DNA from: Mesorhizobium opportunistum WSM2075
GTDB lineage: Bacteria; Pseudomonadota; Alphaproteobacteria; Rhizobiales; Rhizobiaceae
Direction of reading: 5' to 3'
NCBI RefSeq assembly: GCF_000176035.2
Contig: NC_015675.1
Coordinates: 930,001-994,000 of the forward strand
DNA length: 64,000 bases
Position numbers and translations under genes: made by a program. This document shows positions 1 through 8,019 of the stretch, piece by piece. Each line of letters starts with the position of its first letter. Position 1 is the stretch's first letter. Below the pieces are notes generated by a model. That model was given only the letters and a program-made list of their open reading frames with translations, was not told the origin of the DNA and made no database searches.

Positions 1-405
1 CCCATCCCGCGCGAGCGGCAGTGCCAGGGAATCGATCATGCCTTGCGGTCTGCCGAGCTCCACAAAATAGCGGTTCGTCGTGGTGTCGAGGTTGGGATTG
101 AGCTGGCTCAACACCGCCGGCCGATCCATCGGCAGCGAGCCTACCACCGCCATGCCACCCCATAGCTCGACGATTTCAGCGCCGTAGCTGACCATCTGGT
201 CGACATAGGGCTGCGGGATGTTGCTGGTTACGTTGACCAGCACCTCGCCCGACGGCAACGCTTGCAGGCGGATGGCGGCGGTCCCGAAGCCAAGCGCGAT
301 GCGCATCTCCTCGATCGCGACGGGCCAGCGAGAGGGATCGATCGCGGCGTCGTAGATCAGCCCGATCAGTTCGGACAACTGAGCCATCGAGAAAGCAGAG
401 TGCAT
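1..405 (-). CDS. LuxR-type transcriptional regulator, N-terminal part (cut by window edge)
   Basis: An open frame on the minus strand runs from an ATG at 405 off the window start, about 135 codons. Its product begins MHSAFSMAQLSELIG and is clearly paralogous to the LuxR regulator at 4.2-5.3 kb. Shared blocks include SELIG-IYD, DPSRW, LPSGEV, VELWGG and RYFVELGRPQGM. Only the N-terminal sensory region is visible; the C-terminal HTH would lie outside. An AAGGGA about 7 bases upstream supports the ATG at 405; an in-frame ATG at 444 is the alternative. It is divergent from the adhesin gene, so it may control it. Homology is read directly; the regulatory link is inference. Confidence 0.75.
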   Translation of the reverse strand, partial: MHSAFSMAQLSELIGLIYDAAIDPSRWPVAIEEMRIALGFGTAAIRLQALPSGEVLVNVTSNIPQPYVDQMVSYGAEIVELWGGMAVVGSLPMDRPAVLSQLNPNLDTTTNRYFVELGRPQGMIDSLALPLARDG

Positions 406-859
406 CGCACCATCCCTTGCTGCATGGCAGCAAAATGAACGCATGATCCGGATCGGGCAAGCCCTGTCATCTCACAAGGGAGATGGTGATCCAGTCTTTG
501 GCGGTACCATCGGGCTTTGGCCGTCGCTATCCACCGAATGGTGGAAGACGCGGTATTTTCTTTGTGTTCGTTTGCGCCCGTCGGGTGCTGCGGTCCTGCG
601 CGGAATTCGAGGGCATCGGTGTTTTGCAAGGCGACTGCTGTCGGGGGACGACAGCACGAACGGTCGGTAGCGCACTGCTTTATTTCAGCCCAGCCATGGC
701 CGGAGCCTCTCCACCGGCCTGGCCATCGCGCGGGACCGCGAGCCGGCGAGACTTGGTTGATCATTTGGCAATGAGGCGAGGGCTTTGGGCGTGATTGCGG
801 AAACGAGCGAACGGGCGAGCATACCGGAAGACGCCATTGCCGGGACAAGGATCAGAACT
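406..859. other. Intergenic region between divergent LuxR and adhesin genes
   Basis: About 450 bases separating two divergent genes. It must hold both promoters, but no consensus -35/-10 pair, terminator or clear operator stands out. An AAGGA lies about 7 bases before the GTG at 860. Open frames on both strands here have no family resemblance and look like chance frames in GC-rich DNA. Confidence 0.5.
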
Positions 860-2185
860 GTGACGCCGACGCGTCCTCTGCGACAACACATTGCATCGAT
901 GTCTGCCGCAACAGCGGCTTTCGTGCGCGCGGCATCCTCCCAAGTGCCCGCTCTCGGGACCGCAGCCATCATGGCTGTCGTGGCTGCCGGCTTCGTCGCC
1001 TTCGCGCCCGGCACGGCGCGCGCGGCAGGAGTCATTTGCCAGGATTTCAATGGTCAGGATGGTGGAGCGGCTTTCGCGCAGACGTCATCCGGCGGCACCG
1101 CATGCGGAAGATCCGCCAATAGCAATGGCACTCTCTCGGTTGCGATGGGCAATGGCGCGGGTGCTTTCGGGGACAACAGCGTGGCGCTCGGCGTAAACGC
1201 CGGCGCCGGTGGACTTGTTTTCGACACGAACGCCGGCGGCCTGACCACAGACTACAACAATGCGAACACGACGGCCATCGGCACTGGGGCCGAGGCCGGC
1301 GCCGGCGGGGCGAACCAGGCCAATGCCACCGCCCTCGGCACCGCGGCCCAGGCGAATGCCGTGAACGCCACCGCCCTTGGCAGCTCGGCCCAGGCGAACG
1401 GCGGCAATGCCACGGCCGTCGGCAACGGGGCTACGGCAAATGCCGCGAATGCAATTGCCCTCGGCGACGCTACGACGGCCAATTATGACAACTCCATCGC
1501 CATCGGCGTGGGCGCAACGACGACGCGCGACAACCAGGTCATGCTTGGCAATGGCCTCAATACCTACACGCTGACCGGCGTCGCTTCGCAGGCAAGCAAG
1601 GCCGCGCAGGCCGGTCCTACCTATCTGATGACGACGGACAGCACCGGCAATCTGGCGGCGTCGACGTTCGATGTGGCGACGCTTGCGAACCTGCCAGCAC
1701 AAGTCGCCCAGAACAGCAGCGATATCAGCACGCTGAACAGCACTGTGAGCAGCCACACGAGCGAACTCGCCGATCACGAAACCCGCATCACCAACAACAC
1801 CACCGCGATTGCGCTGCACACGACCGAGATCGCGGACCTCGACACGCGGGTAGCCACCAACACCACCAACATTACCCAGCTCGACGGCCACGTCGGCGCG
1901 CTCGAGGCCGGCTTCCAGGGCCTCGGTGACCAGATCAGCGAAAACCGCACGGAAGCGCGTGCCGGCATCGCGCTGGCGCTGGCGACGGCGGGGCTGCGCT
2001 ATGACGACAGGCCTGAAAAACTGTCGCTCGCCGGCGGCTTCGGCCACTTCAAGGGTCAATCCGGCCTGGCGCTTGGTCTTGGCTACAACACCAGCGAGGA
2101 TTTCCGTCTCAACGCCGCTCTGTCGGCCACCACCAACCATGGCGATGTCGGCGTCAGCGTCGGGGCGTCATGGACGCTGAACTGA
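860..2185 (+). CDS. Trimeric autotransporter adhesin (YadA-like)
   Basis: Surface adhesin of the type Vc secretion class, about 441 residues from the GTG chosen here. A hydrophobic signal region ends near GTARA. The head consists of the roughly 14-residue YadA/Hep_Hag repeats (variants of NATALGSSAQANGG). Next comes an Asn/Thr-rich coiled-coil stalk with repeats such as NNTTAIALHTTEIADLDTRV, and finally a C-terminal YadA anchor with SENRTEARAGIALALA, a glycine-rich barrel and the terminal VGASWTLN. The start is uncertain: TTG 785 and ATG 899 are in frame, and GTG 860 is preferred because AAGGA precedes it. It is short for the family, so a compact stalk is expected. Head, stalk and anchor are all intact. 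The divergent LuxR-type gene next door is a candidate regulator. Confidence 0.88.
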   Translation: MTPTRPLRQHIASMSAATAAFVRAASSQVPALGTAAIMAVVAAGFVAFAPGTARAAGVICQDFNGQDGGAAFAQTSSGGTACGRSANSNGTLSVAMGNGAGAFGDNSVALGVNAGAGGLVFDTNAGGLTTDYNNANTTAIGTGAEAGAGGANQANATALGTAAQANAVNATALGSSAQANGGNATAVGNGATANAANAIALGDATTANYDNSIAIGVGATTTRDNQVMLGNGLNTYTLTGVASQASKAAQAGPTYLMTTDSTGNLAASTFDVATLANLPAQVAQNSSDISTLNSTVSSHTSELADHETRITNNTTAIALHTTEIADLDTRVATNTTNITQLDGHVGALEAGFQGLGDQISENRTEARAGIALALATAGLRYDDRPEKLSLAGGFGHFKGQSGLALGLGYNTSEDFRLNAALSATTNHGDVGVSVGASWTLN

Positions 2186-2234
2186 TGCGGTCGGCATGAT
2201 CCGAGGTGCGAGGGGCTGGCTTGAAAAAGCCGCT

Positions 2235-2264
2235 GGCGGCCGCGTTCCCACAGACGCGGCCGCC
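2235..2264 (+). other. Perfect GC hairpin after the adhesin gene
   Basis: GGCGGCCGCG and CGCGGCCGCC form a perfect 10-bp stem around a 10-nt loop, 50 bases after the adhesin stop and before the next start. There is no U-tract, so it is not a classical intrinsic terminator. It could be an RNA-stabilising or processing hairpin, or simply a NotI-like palindrome. Confidence 0.4.
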
Positions 2265-2310
2265 TGTCTCCCCGCCGGCGGCTCGATCTCGGATGAACTT
2301 CAGAGGCCAC

Positions 2311-2940
2311 ATGAAGCACCCGCAATCTTCATCGTTCAGGCGGATGGCGCGGGCCGCCGCGACAGGCTTGCTGTCGCTCGGCCTGTTGGCGGCATCCCAG
2401 GGCGCTGCGGTGGCGCAGGCCAAAAAGACGGAGAAGGGCGACAAGGTCCACGCCGCCCGCCCGGCCAACATCGACCGCAACGGCGTGCTGATCCTGATCC
2501 GCGGCACGCTGCTGGCGCTCGACCAGGCCAACAAGACCGGCAACTATACGGTGCTGCGCGATCTCGGCTCGCCGAATTTCCAGGCCAACAGCGCTGCCCA
2601 ACTCGGCGACATCTTCGCCAACCAACGCAAGCAGGCGCTCGACTTTGGAGCCGTCGCCGTGCTCGATCCGCAACTGACCTTGCTGCCGCAGATCGAACCG
2701 AACGGCATGCTGCACATGGCTGGGTTTTTCCCGTCGGTGCCAATGCAGGTCAATTTTGAGCTTTTGTTCGAGCCGGCGAACCGGCAGTGGAAGATCTACG
2801 GCGTGTCGGTCAACCTGACGTCCGGAGCGCCGCAAGCGCCCGACACACCCGCCGCCGGGCAACAGAAACCCGACGAGGCCGCCCCGCCGCCCGACGCACC
2901 CTCGATCACCGTGCAGCCGAAGAAGGCAGCGAAGCCTTGA
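2311..2940 (+). CDS. Exported hypothetical protein with Pro-rich tail
   Basis: About 209 residues from ATG 2311, which has an AGAGG just upstream; ATG 2293 is an alternative. The N-terminus (FRRMARAAATGLLSLGLLAA...AVAQA) is a Sec signal peptide, so the protein should be periplasmic or secreted. The mature part is a small alpha/beta domain with no motif I can assign. The last 50 residues are rich in Pro/Ala (APDTPAAG, EAAPPPDAP). It lies downstream of the adhesin on the same strand, about 125 bases away, and convergent with the LysE-type gene. Function unknown. Confidence 0.75.
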   Translation: MKHPQSSSFRRMARAAATGLLSLGLLAASQGAAVAQAKKTEKGDKVHAARPANIDRNGVLILIRGTLLALDQANKTGNYTVLRDLGSPNFQANSAAQLGDIFANQRKQALDFGAVAVLDPQLTLLPQIEPNGMLHMAGFFPSVPMQVNFELLFEPANRQWKIYGVSVNLTSGAPQAPDTPAAGQQKPDEAAPPPDAPSITVQPKKAAKP

Positions 2941-2964
2941 AGCGGCACGCGGACGCAGCCGCCG

Positions 2965-3606
2965 CTACAGCAACTCCAGCCGCAGCGCGCTTGCCAGCAG
3001 CGACAGTGCGAAGACCAACAGGCCCGAGCTGAAGACGAGGTTGACGGTGCGCAGCCCGCGCGCGCTGAGCCGCTTGCGCAGATGGTTGGTGGCCAGCGTC
3101 AGCGTCGTCCACCAGGCCGCCGAGCCGAGCAGCACGCCGGCCGAGACAATGGCCAGGCTTTCCCAGGACGGGATGCCGGCTCCCAGTATGCCCGGCGTCA
3201 GCGTGAAGAAGCCAAGCAGCGTCATTGGGTTGCCCAGCGTCCAGAACAACCCTGTCACATAGGCCCGGCCCGATGGCATGCGCCGCTGCTGGCCAGCGTC
3301 CAGCGACGGCGTCAGCCGCGCCGCCGTCACCGCCATGTAGAGCAGGAACATGCCCGCGCAGAGCTGCAGCAGCATGTGCCAGCCGATCAGCACATGCGCC
3401 ACCGCCCCAAGCCCGGCGGCGGCAATGGAGGCATAGACCGAGTGTGTGGTCGCCGCCCCATAGCCGGTCGCCAGACCCGGTGCGATGCCGCCCGCGATCG
3501 TGCGCTGCACGCATAAAAGGCCGGTGGGACCGATGGGAGCCGCGACCGCGAAACCCAGCAAGGCCCCACGCATCGCACTCAGGAAAAGTTCCGCTGTGCA
3601 GGACAT
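2965..3606 (-). CDS. LysE/RhtB-family exporter
   Basis: About 213 residues from ATG 3606. Six hydrophobic segments and the family signature near the N-terminus (GFAVAAPIGPTGLLCVQRT) place it in the LysE/RhtB amino-acid exporter superfamily, an inner-membrane efflux protein; the substrate cannot be deduced. WTLGNPMTLLGFF in the second half is also typical. The open frame reaches further upstream to 3783, but that extension is Arg/Ser-rich and non-homologous, so the start at MSCTAELF is preferred. It converges with the exported protein gene, with about 25 bases between the stops. Confidence 0.85.
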   Translation of the reverse strand: MSCTAELFLSAMRGALLGFAVAAPIGPTGLLCVQRTIAGGIAPGLATGYGAATTHSVYASIAAAGLGAVAHVLIGWHMLLQLCAGMFLLYMAVTAARLTPSLDAGQQRRMPSGRAYVTGLFWTLGNPMTLLGFFTLTPGILGAGIPSWESLAIVSAGVLLGSAAWWTTLTLATNHLRKRLSARGLRTVNLVFSSGLLVFALSLLASALRLELL

Positions 3607-4165
3607 GCCGACAGATCTTCCTTTGGCCGCACGTCGTCGGGATTCCCGGCCAGGCGACACCTGGCCAGATGCCGGCCAAGGCCAGCAACGGGCGCCCCGC
3701 TTTCGCGAGCTGCTTCGATGTTCTTCGGGTAAGACGGCCGTTGGCGGGGCTGACAAGCACGTCGTCTTGAAGTTTCTCTCCAAGTATTAGTTAGATGTAA
3801 TGTGTCTGCGCATAGACGCCGTTCCGTCCTGTGGGTTCAAGACCTGGCTGATGTGCCGACGCATTACTGGCGGCGGAGAAATGCAATTCTCCCGATGCGC
3901 GTCACGTGCCTTGAACTCAGTTCAACCTCAAGCCGGCGCAGCCAATCACAAAACAGGCATCGCGGCGTCCACCATTTGGATTAGGCTTGACTCCCAACTT
4001 CTATTTTTTTCTACTGACTTTCAGTTGGCTTTCGGTGTGCCCCCACCTCCGCGTCGGCTTCAGACAGCAAATCGCAAAATCGAACGAGGGATCGATCCCG
4101 TTGAAGCGATGTCGGCGCAGCAGCACGCGATGCTTGACAGGGACCGTCAACCCGTGCGGGCCGGC
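3607..4165. other. Intergenic region upstream of the second LuxR gene
   Basis: Roughly 560 bases, partly AT-rich around 3790-3810 and 3990-4030. A CCAACT...AGTTGG inverted repeat (about 3994-4028) with a T-rich loop could be an operator. An open frame runs through from 3800, but its translation before residue 104 lacks family resemblance and is probably leader DNA. No RNA gene recognised. Confidence 0.4.
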
Positions 4166-5332
4166 ATGAACGGCGACATGACTGGCCGCTCCTATCCGGC
4201 GGAGCGCATTTCGGAACTCATCGGCACGATCTACGATTGCGTCCTCGATCCGGCGCGATGGCAATCGGTGGTTGAAAGCATCCGCACCGAGCTGGACTTC
4301 TGCTACGCGGTTCTCGGCGTGTATCCGCTTCCGGGCGGGGAGGTTACGCTCGGCGTCGCAACCGGCATCGATTCGGTGAAGCTCGGCGAGCTTCCCGCTT
4401 ACGGCCAGGACCTCGTCGATCTCTGGGGTGGTGACACCAAGGTAAAGCAATATCCGCTCGAGGAACCGATCGCGCAGTCGCAGGCCGTGCCGGATGCCGC
4501 GCTTGTCGCCAGCCGCTATTTTCTCGAATGGGCGCAGCCGCAAGGGGTGGTCGACGCGGTCGCGATCGGATTGGAGCGCAATGCGCGCATGGTTTCCACG
4601 CTTTCCTTCGGACGGCATGAGACGGCCGGCATCGTCGGAAGCGCCGAACTCGACGCCTTGCGTCTCCTGGCCCCGCATTTCCGGCGCGCCATCGCCATCG
4701 GCCAGCTGCTCGAACTGCAATCGATAGCCGCCGCCAACGTGTCGTCGGTGCTGGACGGCCTCTCGGTCGGCGTCGTGCTGGTCGATGAACTGATGACCCT
4801 GGTCCACGCCAATCCGGTCGCCGAGGCCATGCTGGCCCGCAAGGATCCCATCAAGGTCAGCAATGGCCGCCTTGTCGTCTCGGACGCCTCGCCCGCGATC
4901 TCGTCGGCGATAGAGGACGCGGTCGCCCAGGCCGCCGGCAACGAGGCCGCGCTCGGGCGCCGCGGCGGCACCGGTTTTCCGACACGTGGCCTGTCGGGAG
5001 AGCCGCGCATCATCCATGTCCTGCCGCTGAAGCGGCGCGAAAGTCGTCCCGGCCTGTTCCGGCGGGCGATAGCAGCCCTCTTCGTCGCCCCGGTCGACAG
5101 ACCGATAAGTCTTCCCTTCGATGCGTTCGCGGCCCTCTACGGCCTGACCCCCGCCGAGGTTCGCATCGTGGAATTGATCGTCGCCGGCCGCACCCAGCGC
5201 GAGATCGCAAAGGCCCTCGGCCTGGCGAGCGCGACGGTCAAGACACATCTCCTGCATGTTTTCGAGAAGACCGATGTTCGCCGCCAGGTCGATCTCGTCA
5301 GGCTTGTCGCATCGCTGGCATCGCCGCTTTGA
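4166..5332 (+). CDS. LuxR-family transcriptional regulator
   Basis: About 388 residues from ATG 4166, which aligns with the start of the paralogue at the window edge; ATG 4109 is also in frame. The N-terminal 250 residues are a PAS/GAF-like sensory region (SELIGTIYDCVLDPARW, VDLWGG, YFLEWAQPQGVVDA). A second PAS-like stretch follows (VGVVLVDELMTLVHAN). The C-terminus is a LuxR HTH: YGLTPAEVRIVELIVAGRT, then QREIAKALGLASATVKTHL. The domain order suggests a ligand- or redox-responsive activator that is not an obvious acyl-homoserine-lactone receptor. Together with the paralogue it brackets the adhesin locus, which suggests a shared regulatory origin (inference). Confidence 0.85.
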   Translation: MNGDMTGRSYPAERISELIGTIYDCVLDPARWQSVVESIRTELDFCYAVLGVYPLPGGEVTLGVATGIDSVKLGELPAYGQDLVDLWGGDTKVKQYPLEEPIAQSQAVPDAALVASRYFLEWAQPQGVVDAVAIGLERNARMVSTLSFGRHETAGIVGSAELDALRLLAPHFRRAIAIGQLLELQSIAAANVSSVLDGLSVGVVLVDELMTLVHANPVAEAMLARKDPIKVSNGRLVVSDASPAISSAIEDAVAQAAGNEAALGRRGGTGFPTRGLSGEPRIIHVLPLKRRESRPGLFRRAIAALFVAPVDRPISLPFDAFAALYGLTPAEVRIVELIVAGRTQREIAKALGLASATVKTHLLHVFEKTDVRRQVDLVRLVASLASPL

Positions 5333-5817
5333 CGATTCGCACCTGGGAGGGCACGATCACGGGATGACCAGCCGAAGATAGCCGATACCTTCATGCCGCA
5401 ATTGCAGGGGAGAATTCCCAATTTGGCAAACAGGAGGCAAATCCATGCTTCAAATGGCTTGTGATTTGACAACCCGTTCCACGTACCGGAGGCTATGTAT
5501 AGTAATCTTATCGACATAGAGGGCCGGAGACGACGATGAGAGGCCAGACCGACCGTATCGCGGCGATCGCCGGTGGCGCCGGGTCCCAGCCGCGGGCCTC
5601 GGGGCACGCAAGCCGCGTTTCTGTGTCCGTGGCGTCACAAGCCGGGCCTAAAATGGCCGCAACGGCTTGAAAACCAAGCAAGATCAATCACAATTGGCTT
5701 GTATATCATGTCACTAGAATTTATGTGTCATGGATGCTTGGACGCGGCGGGGAGGCACGCCAGGCGTTTCGCAACGGATGGCTCGAAGCCATCGCATGAC
5801 AGAGAAACGTTCGGTTC
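5333..5817. other. Long leader/intergenic region before the Rrf2 regulator
   Basis: 485 bases. It holds a possible 24-codon ORF (5445-5519) with AGGAGG 8 bases before its ATG. An inverted repeat CTATGT...ACATAG lies at about 5493-5519. A second possible 44-codon ORF begins at 5536. AT-rich DNA with TGTATATCATG lies near 5700. The IR and AT-rich patches are plausible operator and promoter elements for the downstream regulator, which may be autoregulated. Nothing here is certain. Confidence 0.4.
5445..5519 (+). CDS. Possible 24-residue leader peptide
   Basis: ATG preceded by CAGGAGG at ideal spacing. The predicted peptide begins MLQMACDLTTRS, ends VILST, and has two Cys. It lies 300 bases upstream of a sulfur-amino-acid operon, so a Cys-containing leader would be of interest, but no conserved family is known to me and there is no obvious attenuator hairpin immediately downstream. 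Low confidence that it is translated. Confidence 0.25.
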   Translation: MLQMACDLTTRSTYRRLCIVILST

Positions 5818-6267
5818 ATGCTCACCAAAAAAGGCAAGTACGGCCTCAAGGCGCTGGTCCACCTGGCGCGGATGCCGGCCGGACAGCTCGCTTTCGTCGG
5901 CGATATCGCGACCGGCAACAACATCCCGAAGAAATTCCTCGACGCCATCCTGGGCGAGCTGCGCAATGCCGGCTTCGTCCAGAGCCGCAAGGGCAAGGAT
6001 GGTGGTTATCGCCTGGCGCGGCCGGCCGACGAGATCGAGATCGGCCACGTCGTACGCGTGCTCGACGGTCCGCTGGCGCCAATTCCATGCGCCAGCCGCA
6101 CACAATATCAGCGCTGTGAAGACTGCAACGAGGCGACATGCCAAGTCCGACATCTGATGCTCGAGGTCCGGCAGGCGATCGCCGAGGTGCTCGACCAGCG
6201 CAGCCTGGCCGAAATGCGCGACATCGGCCTCGACGACCTTGCGGACGCGGTGAAGATCCAGGCCTGA
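5818..6267 (+). CDS. Rrf2-family regulator with four-cysteine cluster
   Basis: 149 residues, the normal Rrf2 length. The N-terminus is the winged helix (MLTKKGKYGLKALVHLAR, then IPKKFLDAILGELRNAGFV and the GGYRLARP wing). Four Cys follow at about 91, 100, 103 and 108 (C-x8-C-x2-C-x4-C), unlike the three-Cys C-x5-C-x5-C ligand set of IscR. This suggests an Fe-S- or thiol-based sensor with altered geometry. It is the first gene of a probable operon with a FAD/NAD(P) protein, cystathionine beta-synthase and gamma-lyase/synthase. A role like that of CymR (cysteine control in Firmicutes) or an Fe-S/redox role is likely but inferred. Confidence 0.88.
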   Translation: MLTKKGKYGLKALVHLARMPAGQLAFVGDIATGNNIPKKFLDAILGELRNAGFVQSRKGKDGGYRLARPADEIEIGHVVRVLDGPLAPIPCASRTQYQRCEDCNEATCQVRHLMLEVRQAIAEVLDQRSLAEMRDIGLDDLADAVKIQA

Positions 6268-6322
6268 CGCCTCGCATCCTGACAGGTCGCATCCTGACAG
6301 TTCGCATGGGGCTGGAACGCGC

Positions 6323-7657
6323 ATGAGCGGGCGCGCCAATTCGATCATTATTGTTGGCGGCGGCGCCAGCGGCGTCGTGCTGGCGGCGCATCTGTTGAAA
6401 TCGCCCAATCCCGATCTGCGCGTGACGCTGGTCGAAAAGCGCCCGCATTTCGGCCAGGGCATTGCCTATTCGACGCTGCTGTCGGCGCATGTGCTCAATG
6501 TCAGCGCCGCCGGCATGAGCGCCTATGCCGACGATCCCGGCAATTTCTGGCGCTGGCTGCTGGAGCGCGGCCTTGCCACCCAGGACCAGGCGCCGGTCTA
6601 TGCGCCGCGCAGCGTCTATGCGCGTTATCTCGGCGAACTGCTCGACGAACTCGAGGCCCGCGAACTCAAGACGGGGCGGCTTCGCCTGATCCGCGAGGAA
6701 AGCCTGTCGATCACCCCCACCGCGTCCGGCGTCGAGGTCGCGCTTGCCAACGGCACCAGCGTCGTCGCCCATCTTGCGGTGCTGGCCACCGGCCATGACG
6801 AGGAGCCGGCCCAGGGCCATGCGATCAGGATGGGCTCGGAAGCCGACACCGCGCTCGCCCCGGACAGCAGCGTCATGGTGCTGGGCACCGGCCTCAGCAT
6901 GGTCGATGCCTTCCTGGCGCTGGAACAGCGCGGCCATCGCGGCGACATCGTCGCGGTGTCGCGGCGCGGCCTGCTGCCGTCGCCGCACCGCAAGGGCAAC
7001 CCGATCAAGCTCGACGTCGCCGACATCCCGCTCGGCACCCAGCTTTCCTATTTCGTCGGCTGGTTCCGCAAGCTGATCAAGGAAAGCCAGAAGGCCGGCG
7101 TCGACTGGCGCGACGTGGTCGACGGCCTCAGGCCGTTCAACCAGAAGATCTGGCAGAACTGGCCATCCTCGGCCAAGCGCCGCTTCGTCGAACACACCAA
7201 GGCGTGGTGGGACATCCACCGCCACCGCATGGCGCCCGAAGTCTACGCACGGGTGACGCAGGCCGTTCAGTCCGGCCGCATCCGGCTGGTGGCCGGACGC
7301 GTCATCGACATCACACGCGGCGCGGAGTTCACGGTCAAGGTCCAGTCGCGCCACACGCAGCGCCTCGAGACCTTCGACGTCTCCCGCATCTATGATTGCT
7401 CGGGCATCGTGCGCGACATCTCGACCTCGTCGAACAGCGTGGTGCGCTCGCTGGTCGACCGCGGGCTGGCCCGGCCGGACCCGCTGCGCATCGGCCTCGA
7501 CGTGTCGGCCAATTGCGAGATCATCGCCAGCGACGGCACGGTTTCGGCCAAGATCCTGGCGGTCGGCCCGCTGACCAGGGGCACTTTCTTCGAAATCGAC
7601 GCCATCCCCGATATCCGCGTGCAGTGCGCGCGGCTGAGCAAGCGGCTCTTAGGCTGA
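6323..7657 (+). CDS. FAD/NAD(P)-binding protein (COG4529-like)
   Basis: 444 residues. The N-terminal Rossmann motif is [19 protein letters not shown] second nucleotide-binding stretch ([19 protein letters not shown]) lies around residues 177-195, and there is a [11 protein letters not shown] loop. This matches the YdhS/COG4529 family of uncharacterised flavoproteins related to N-hydroxylating and siderophore monooxygenases. The reaction is unknown. It sits 55 bases after the Rrf2 gene on the same strand, so it is probably co-transcribed, and it may couple redox chemistry to sulfur-amino-acid metabolism (inference). Confidence 0.78.
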   Translation: MSGRANSIIIVGGGASGVVLAAHLLKSPNPDLRVTLVEKRPHFGQGIAYSTLLSAHVLNVSAAGMSAYADDPGNFWRWLLERGLATQDQAPVYAPRSVYARYLGELLDELEARELKTGRLRLIREESLSITPTASGVEVALANGTSVVAHLAVLATGHDEEPAQGHAIRMGSEADTALAPDSSVMVLGTGLSMVDAFLALEQRGHRGDIVAVSRRGLLPSPHRKGNPIKLDVADIPLGTQLSYFVGWFRKLIKESQKAGVDWRDVVDGLRPFNQKIWQNWPSSAKRRFVEHTKAWWDIHRHRMAPEVYARVTQAVQSGRIRLVAGRVIDITRGAEFTVKVQSRHTQRLETFDVSRIYDCSGIVRDISTSSNSVVRSLVDRGLARPDPLRIGLDVSANCEIIASDGTVSAKILAVGPLTRGTFFEIDAIPDIRVQCARLSKRLLG

Positions 7658-7677
7658 GACAAACCTCTTGATGCCGG

Positions 7678-7850
7678 CGGGACAGCACCCCCCTCTGGCC
7701 TGCCGGCCATCTCCCCCGCAAGGAGGGAGATCGGCAGCTTCTCTGGTGGCCCCAACTTTTGCCGTTGGAGATAGGCGAAAGCCGAGATGACGGCCAATCT
7801 CCCCCCTTGCGGGGGAGATGTCCGGCAGGACAGAGGGGGGTGCGTCCCGC
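7678..7850. repeat. Palindromic interspersed repeat, family 1, copy a
   Basis: Left arm 7682-7737 and right arm 7793-7848 are near-perfect inverted copies (CCCCCCTCTG, GCCGGCCATCTCCCCC, then GGGGGAGATG, CCGGCAGGACAGAGGGGGG) around a central 55-base spacer that itself holds GGCGAAAGCCG. It fills most of the gap between the flavoprotein gene and cystathionine beta-synthase. The same element recurs five more times in the window. Confidence 0.9.
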
Positions 7851-8019
7851 CAATCGTGGATTGGGAGGCTGGTGTACGCCACCGCCAGACCCGGAATTTC
7901 ATTCCTTATCTGGCCGGCCGATTGGCACGATCTATCTTCTTTCCAACTGTAAACGGCCGGAAAAGAGGCTACGCTGCCGCCCAGCCTGCGAGGCGGTCGC
8001 TTGATCAGGGAGTTTCGAT

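Noticed and set aside
1085..2140. Long minus-strand open frame opposite the adhesin
   Set aside because: Shadow of the repetitive GC-rich adhesin gene; translation is Arg/Gly/Val-rich with no motif.
3800..4165. N-terminal extension of the LuxR gene
   Set aside because: No resemblance to the paralogue's N-terminus, atypical composition; the paralogue starts at the equivalent of 4166.
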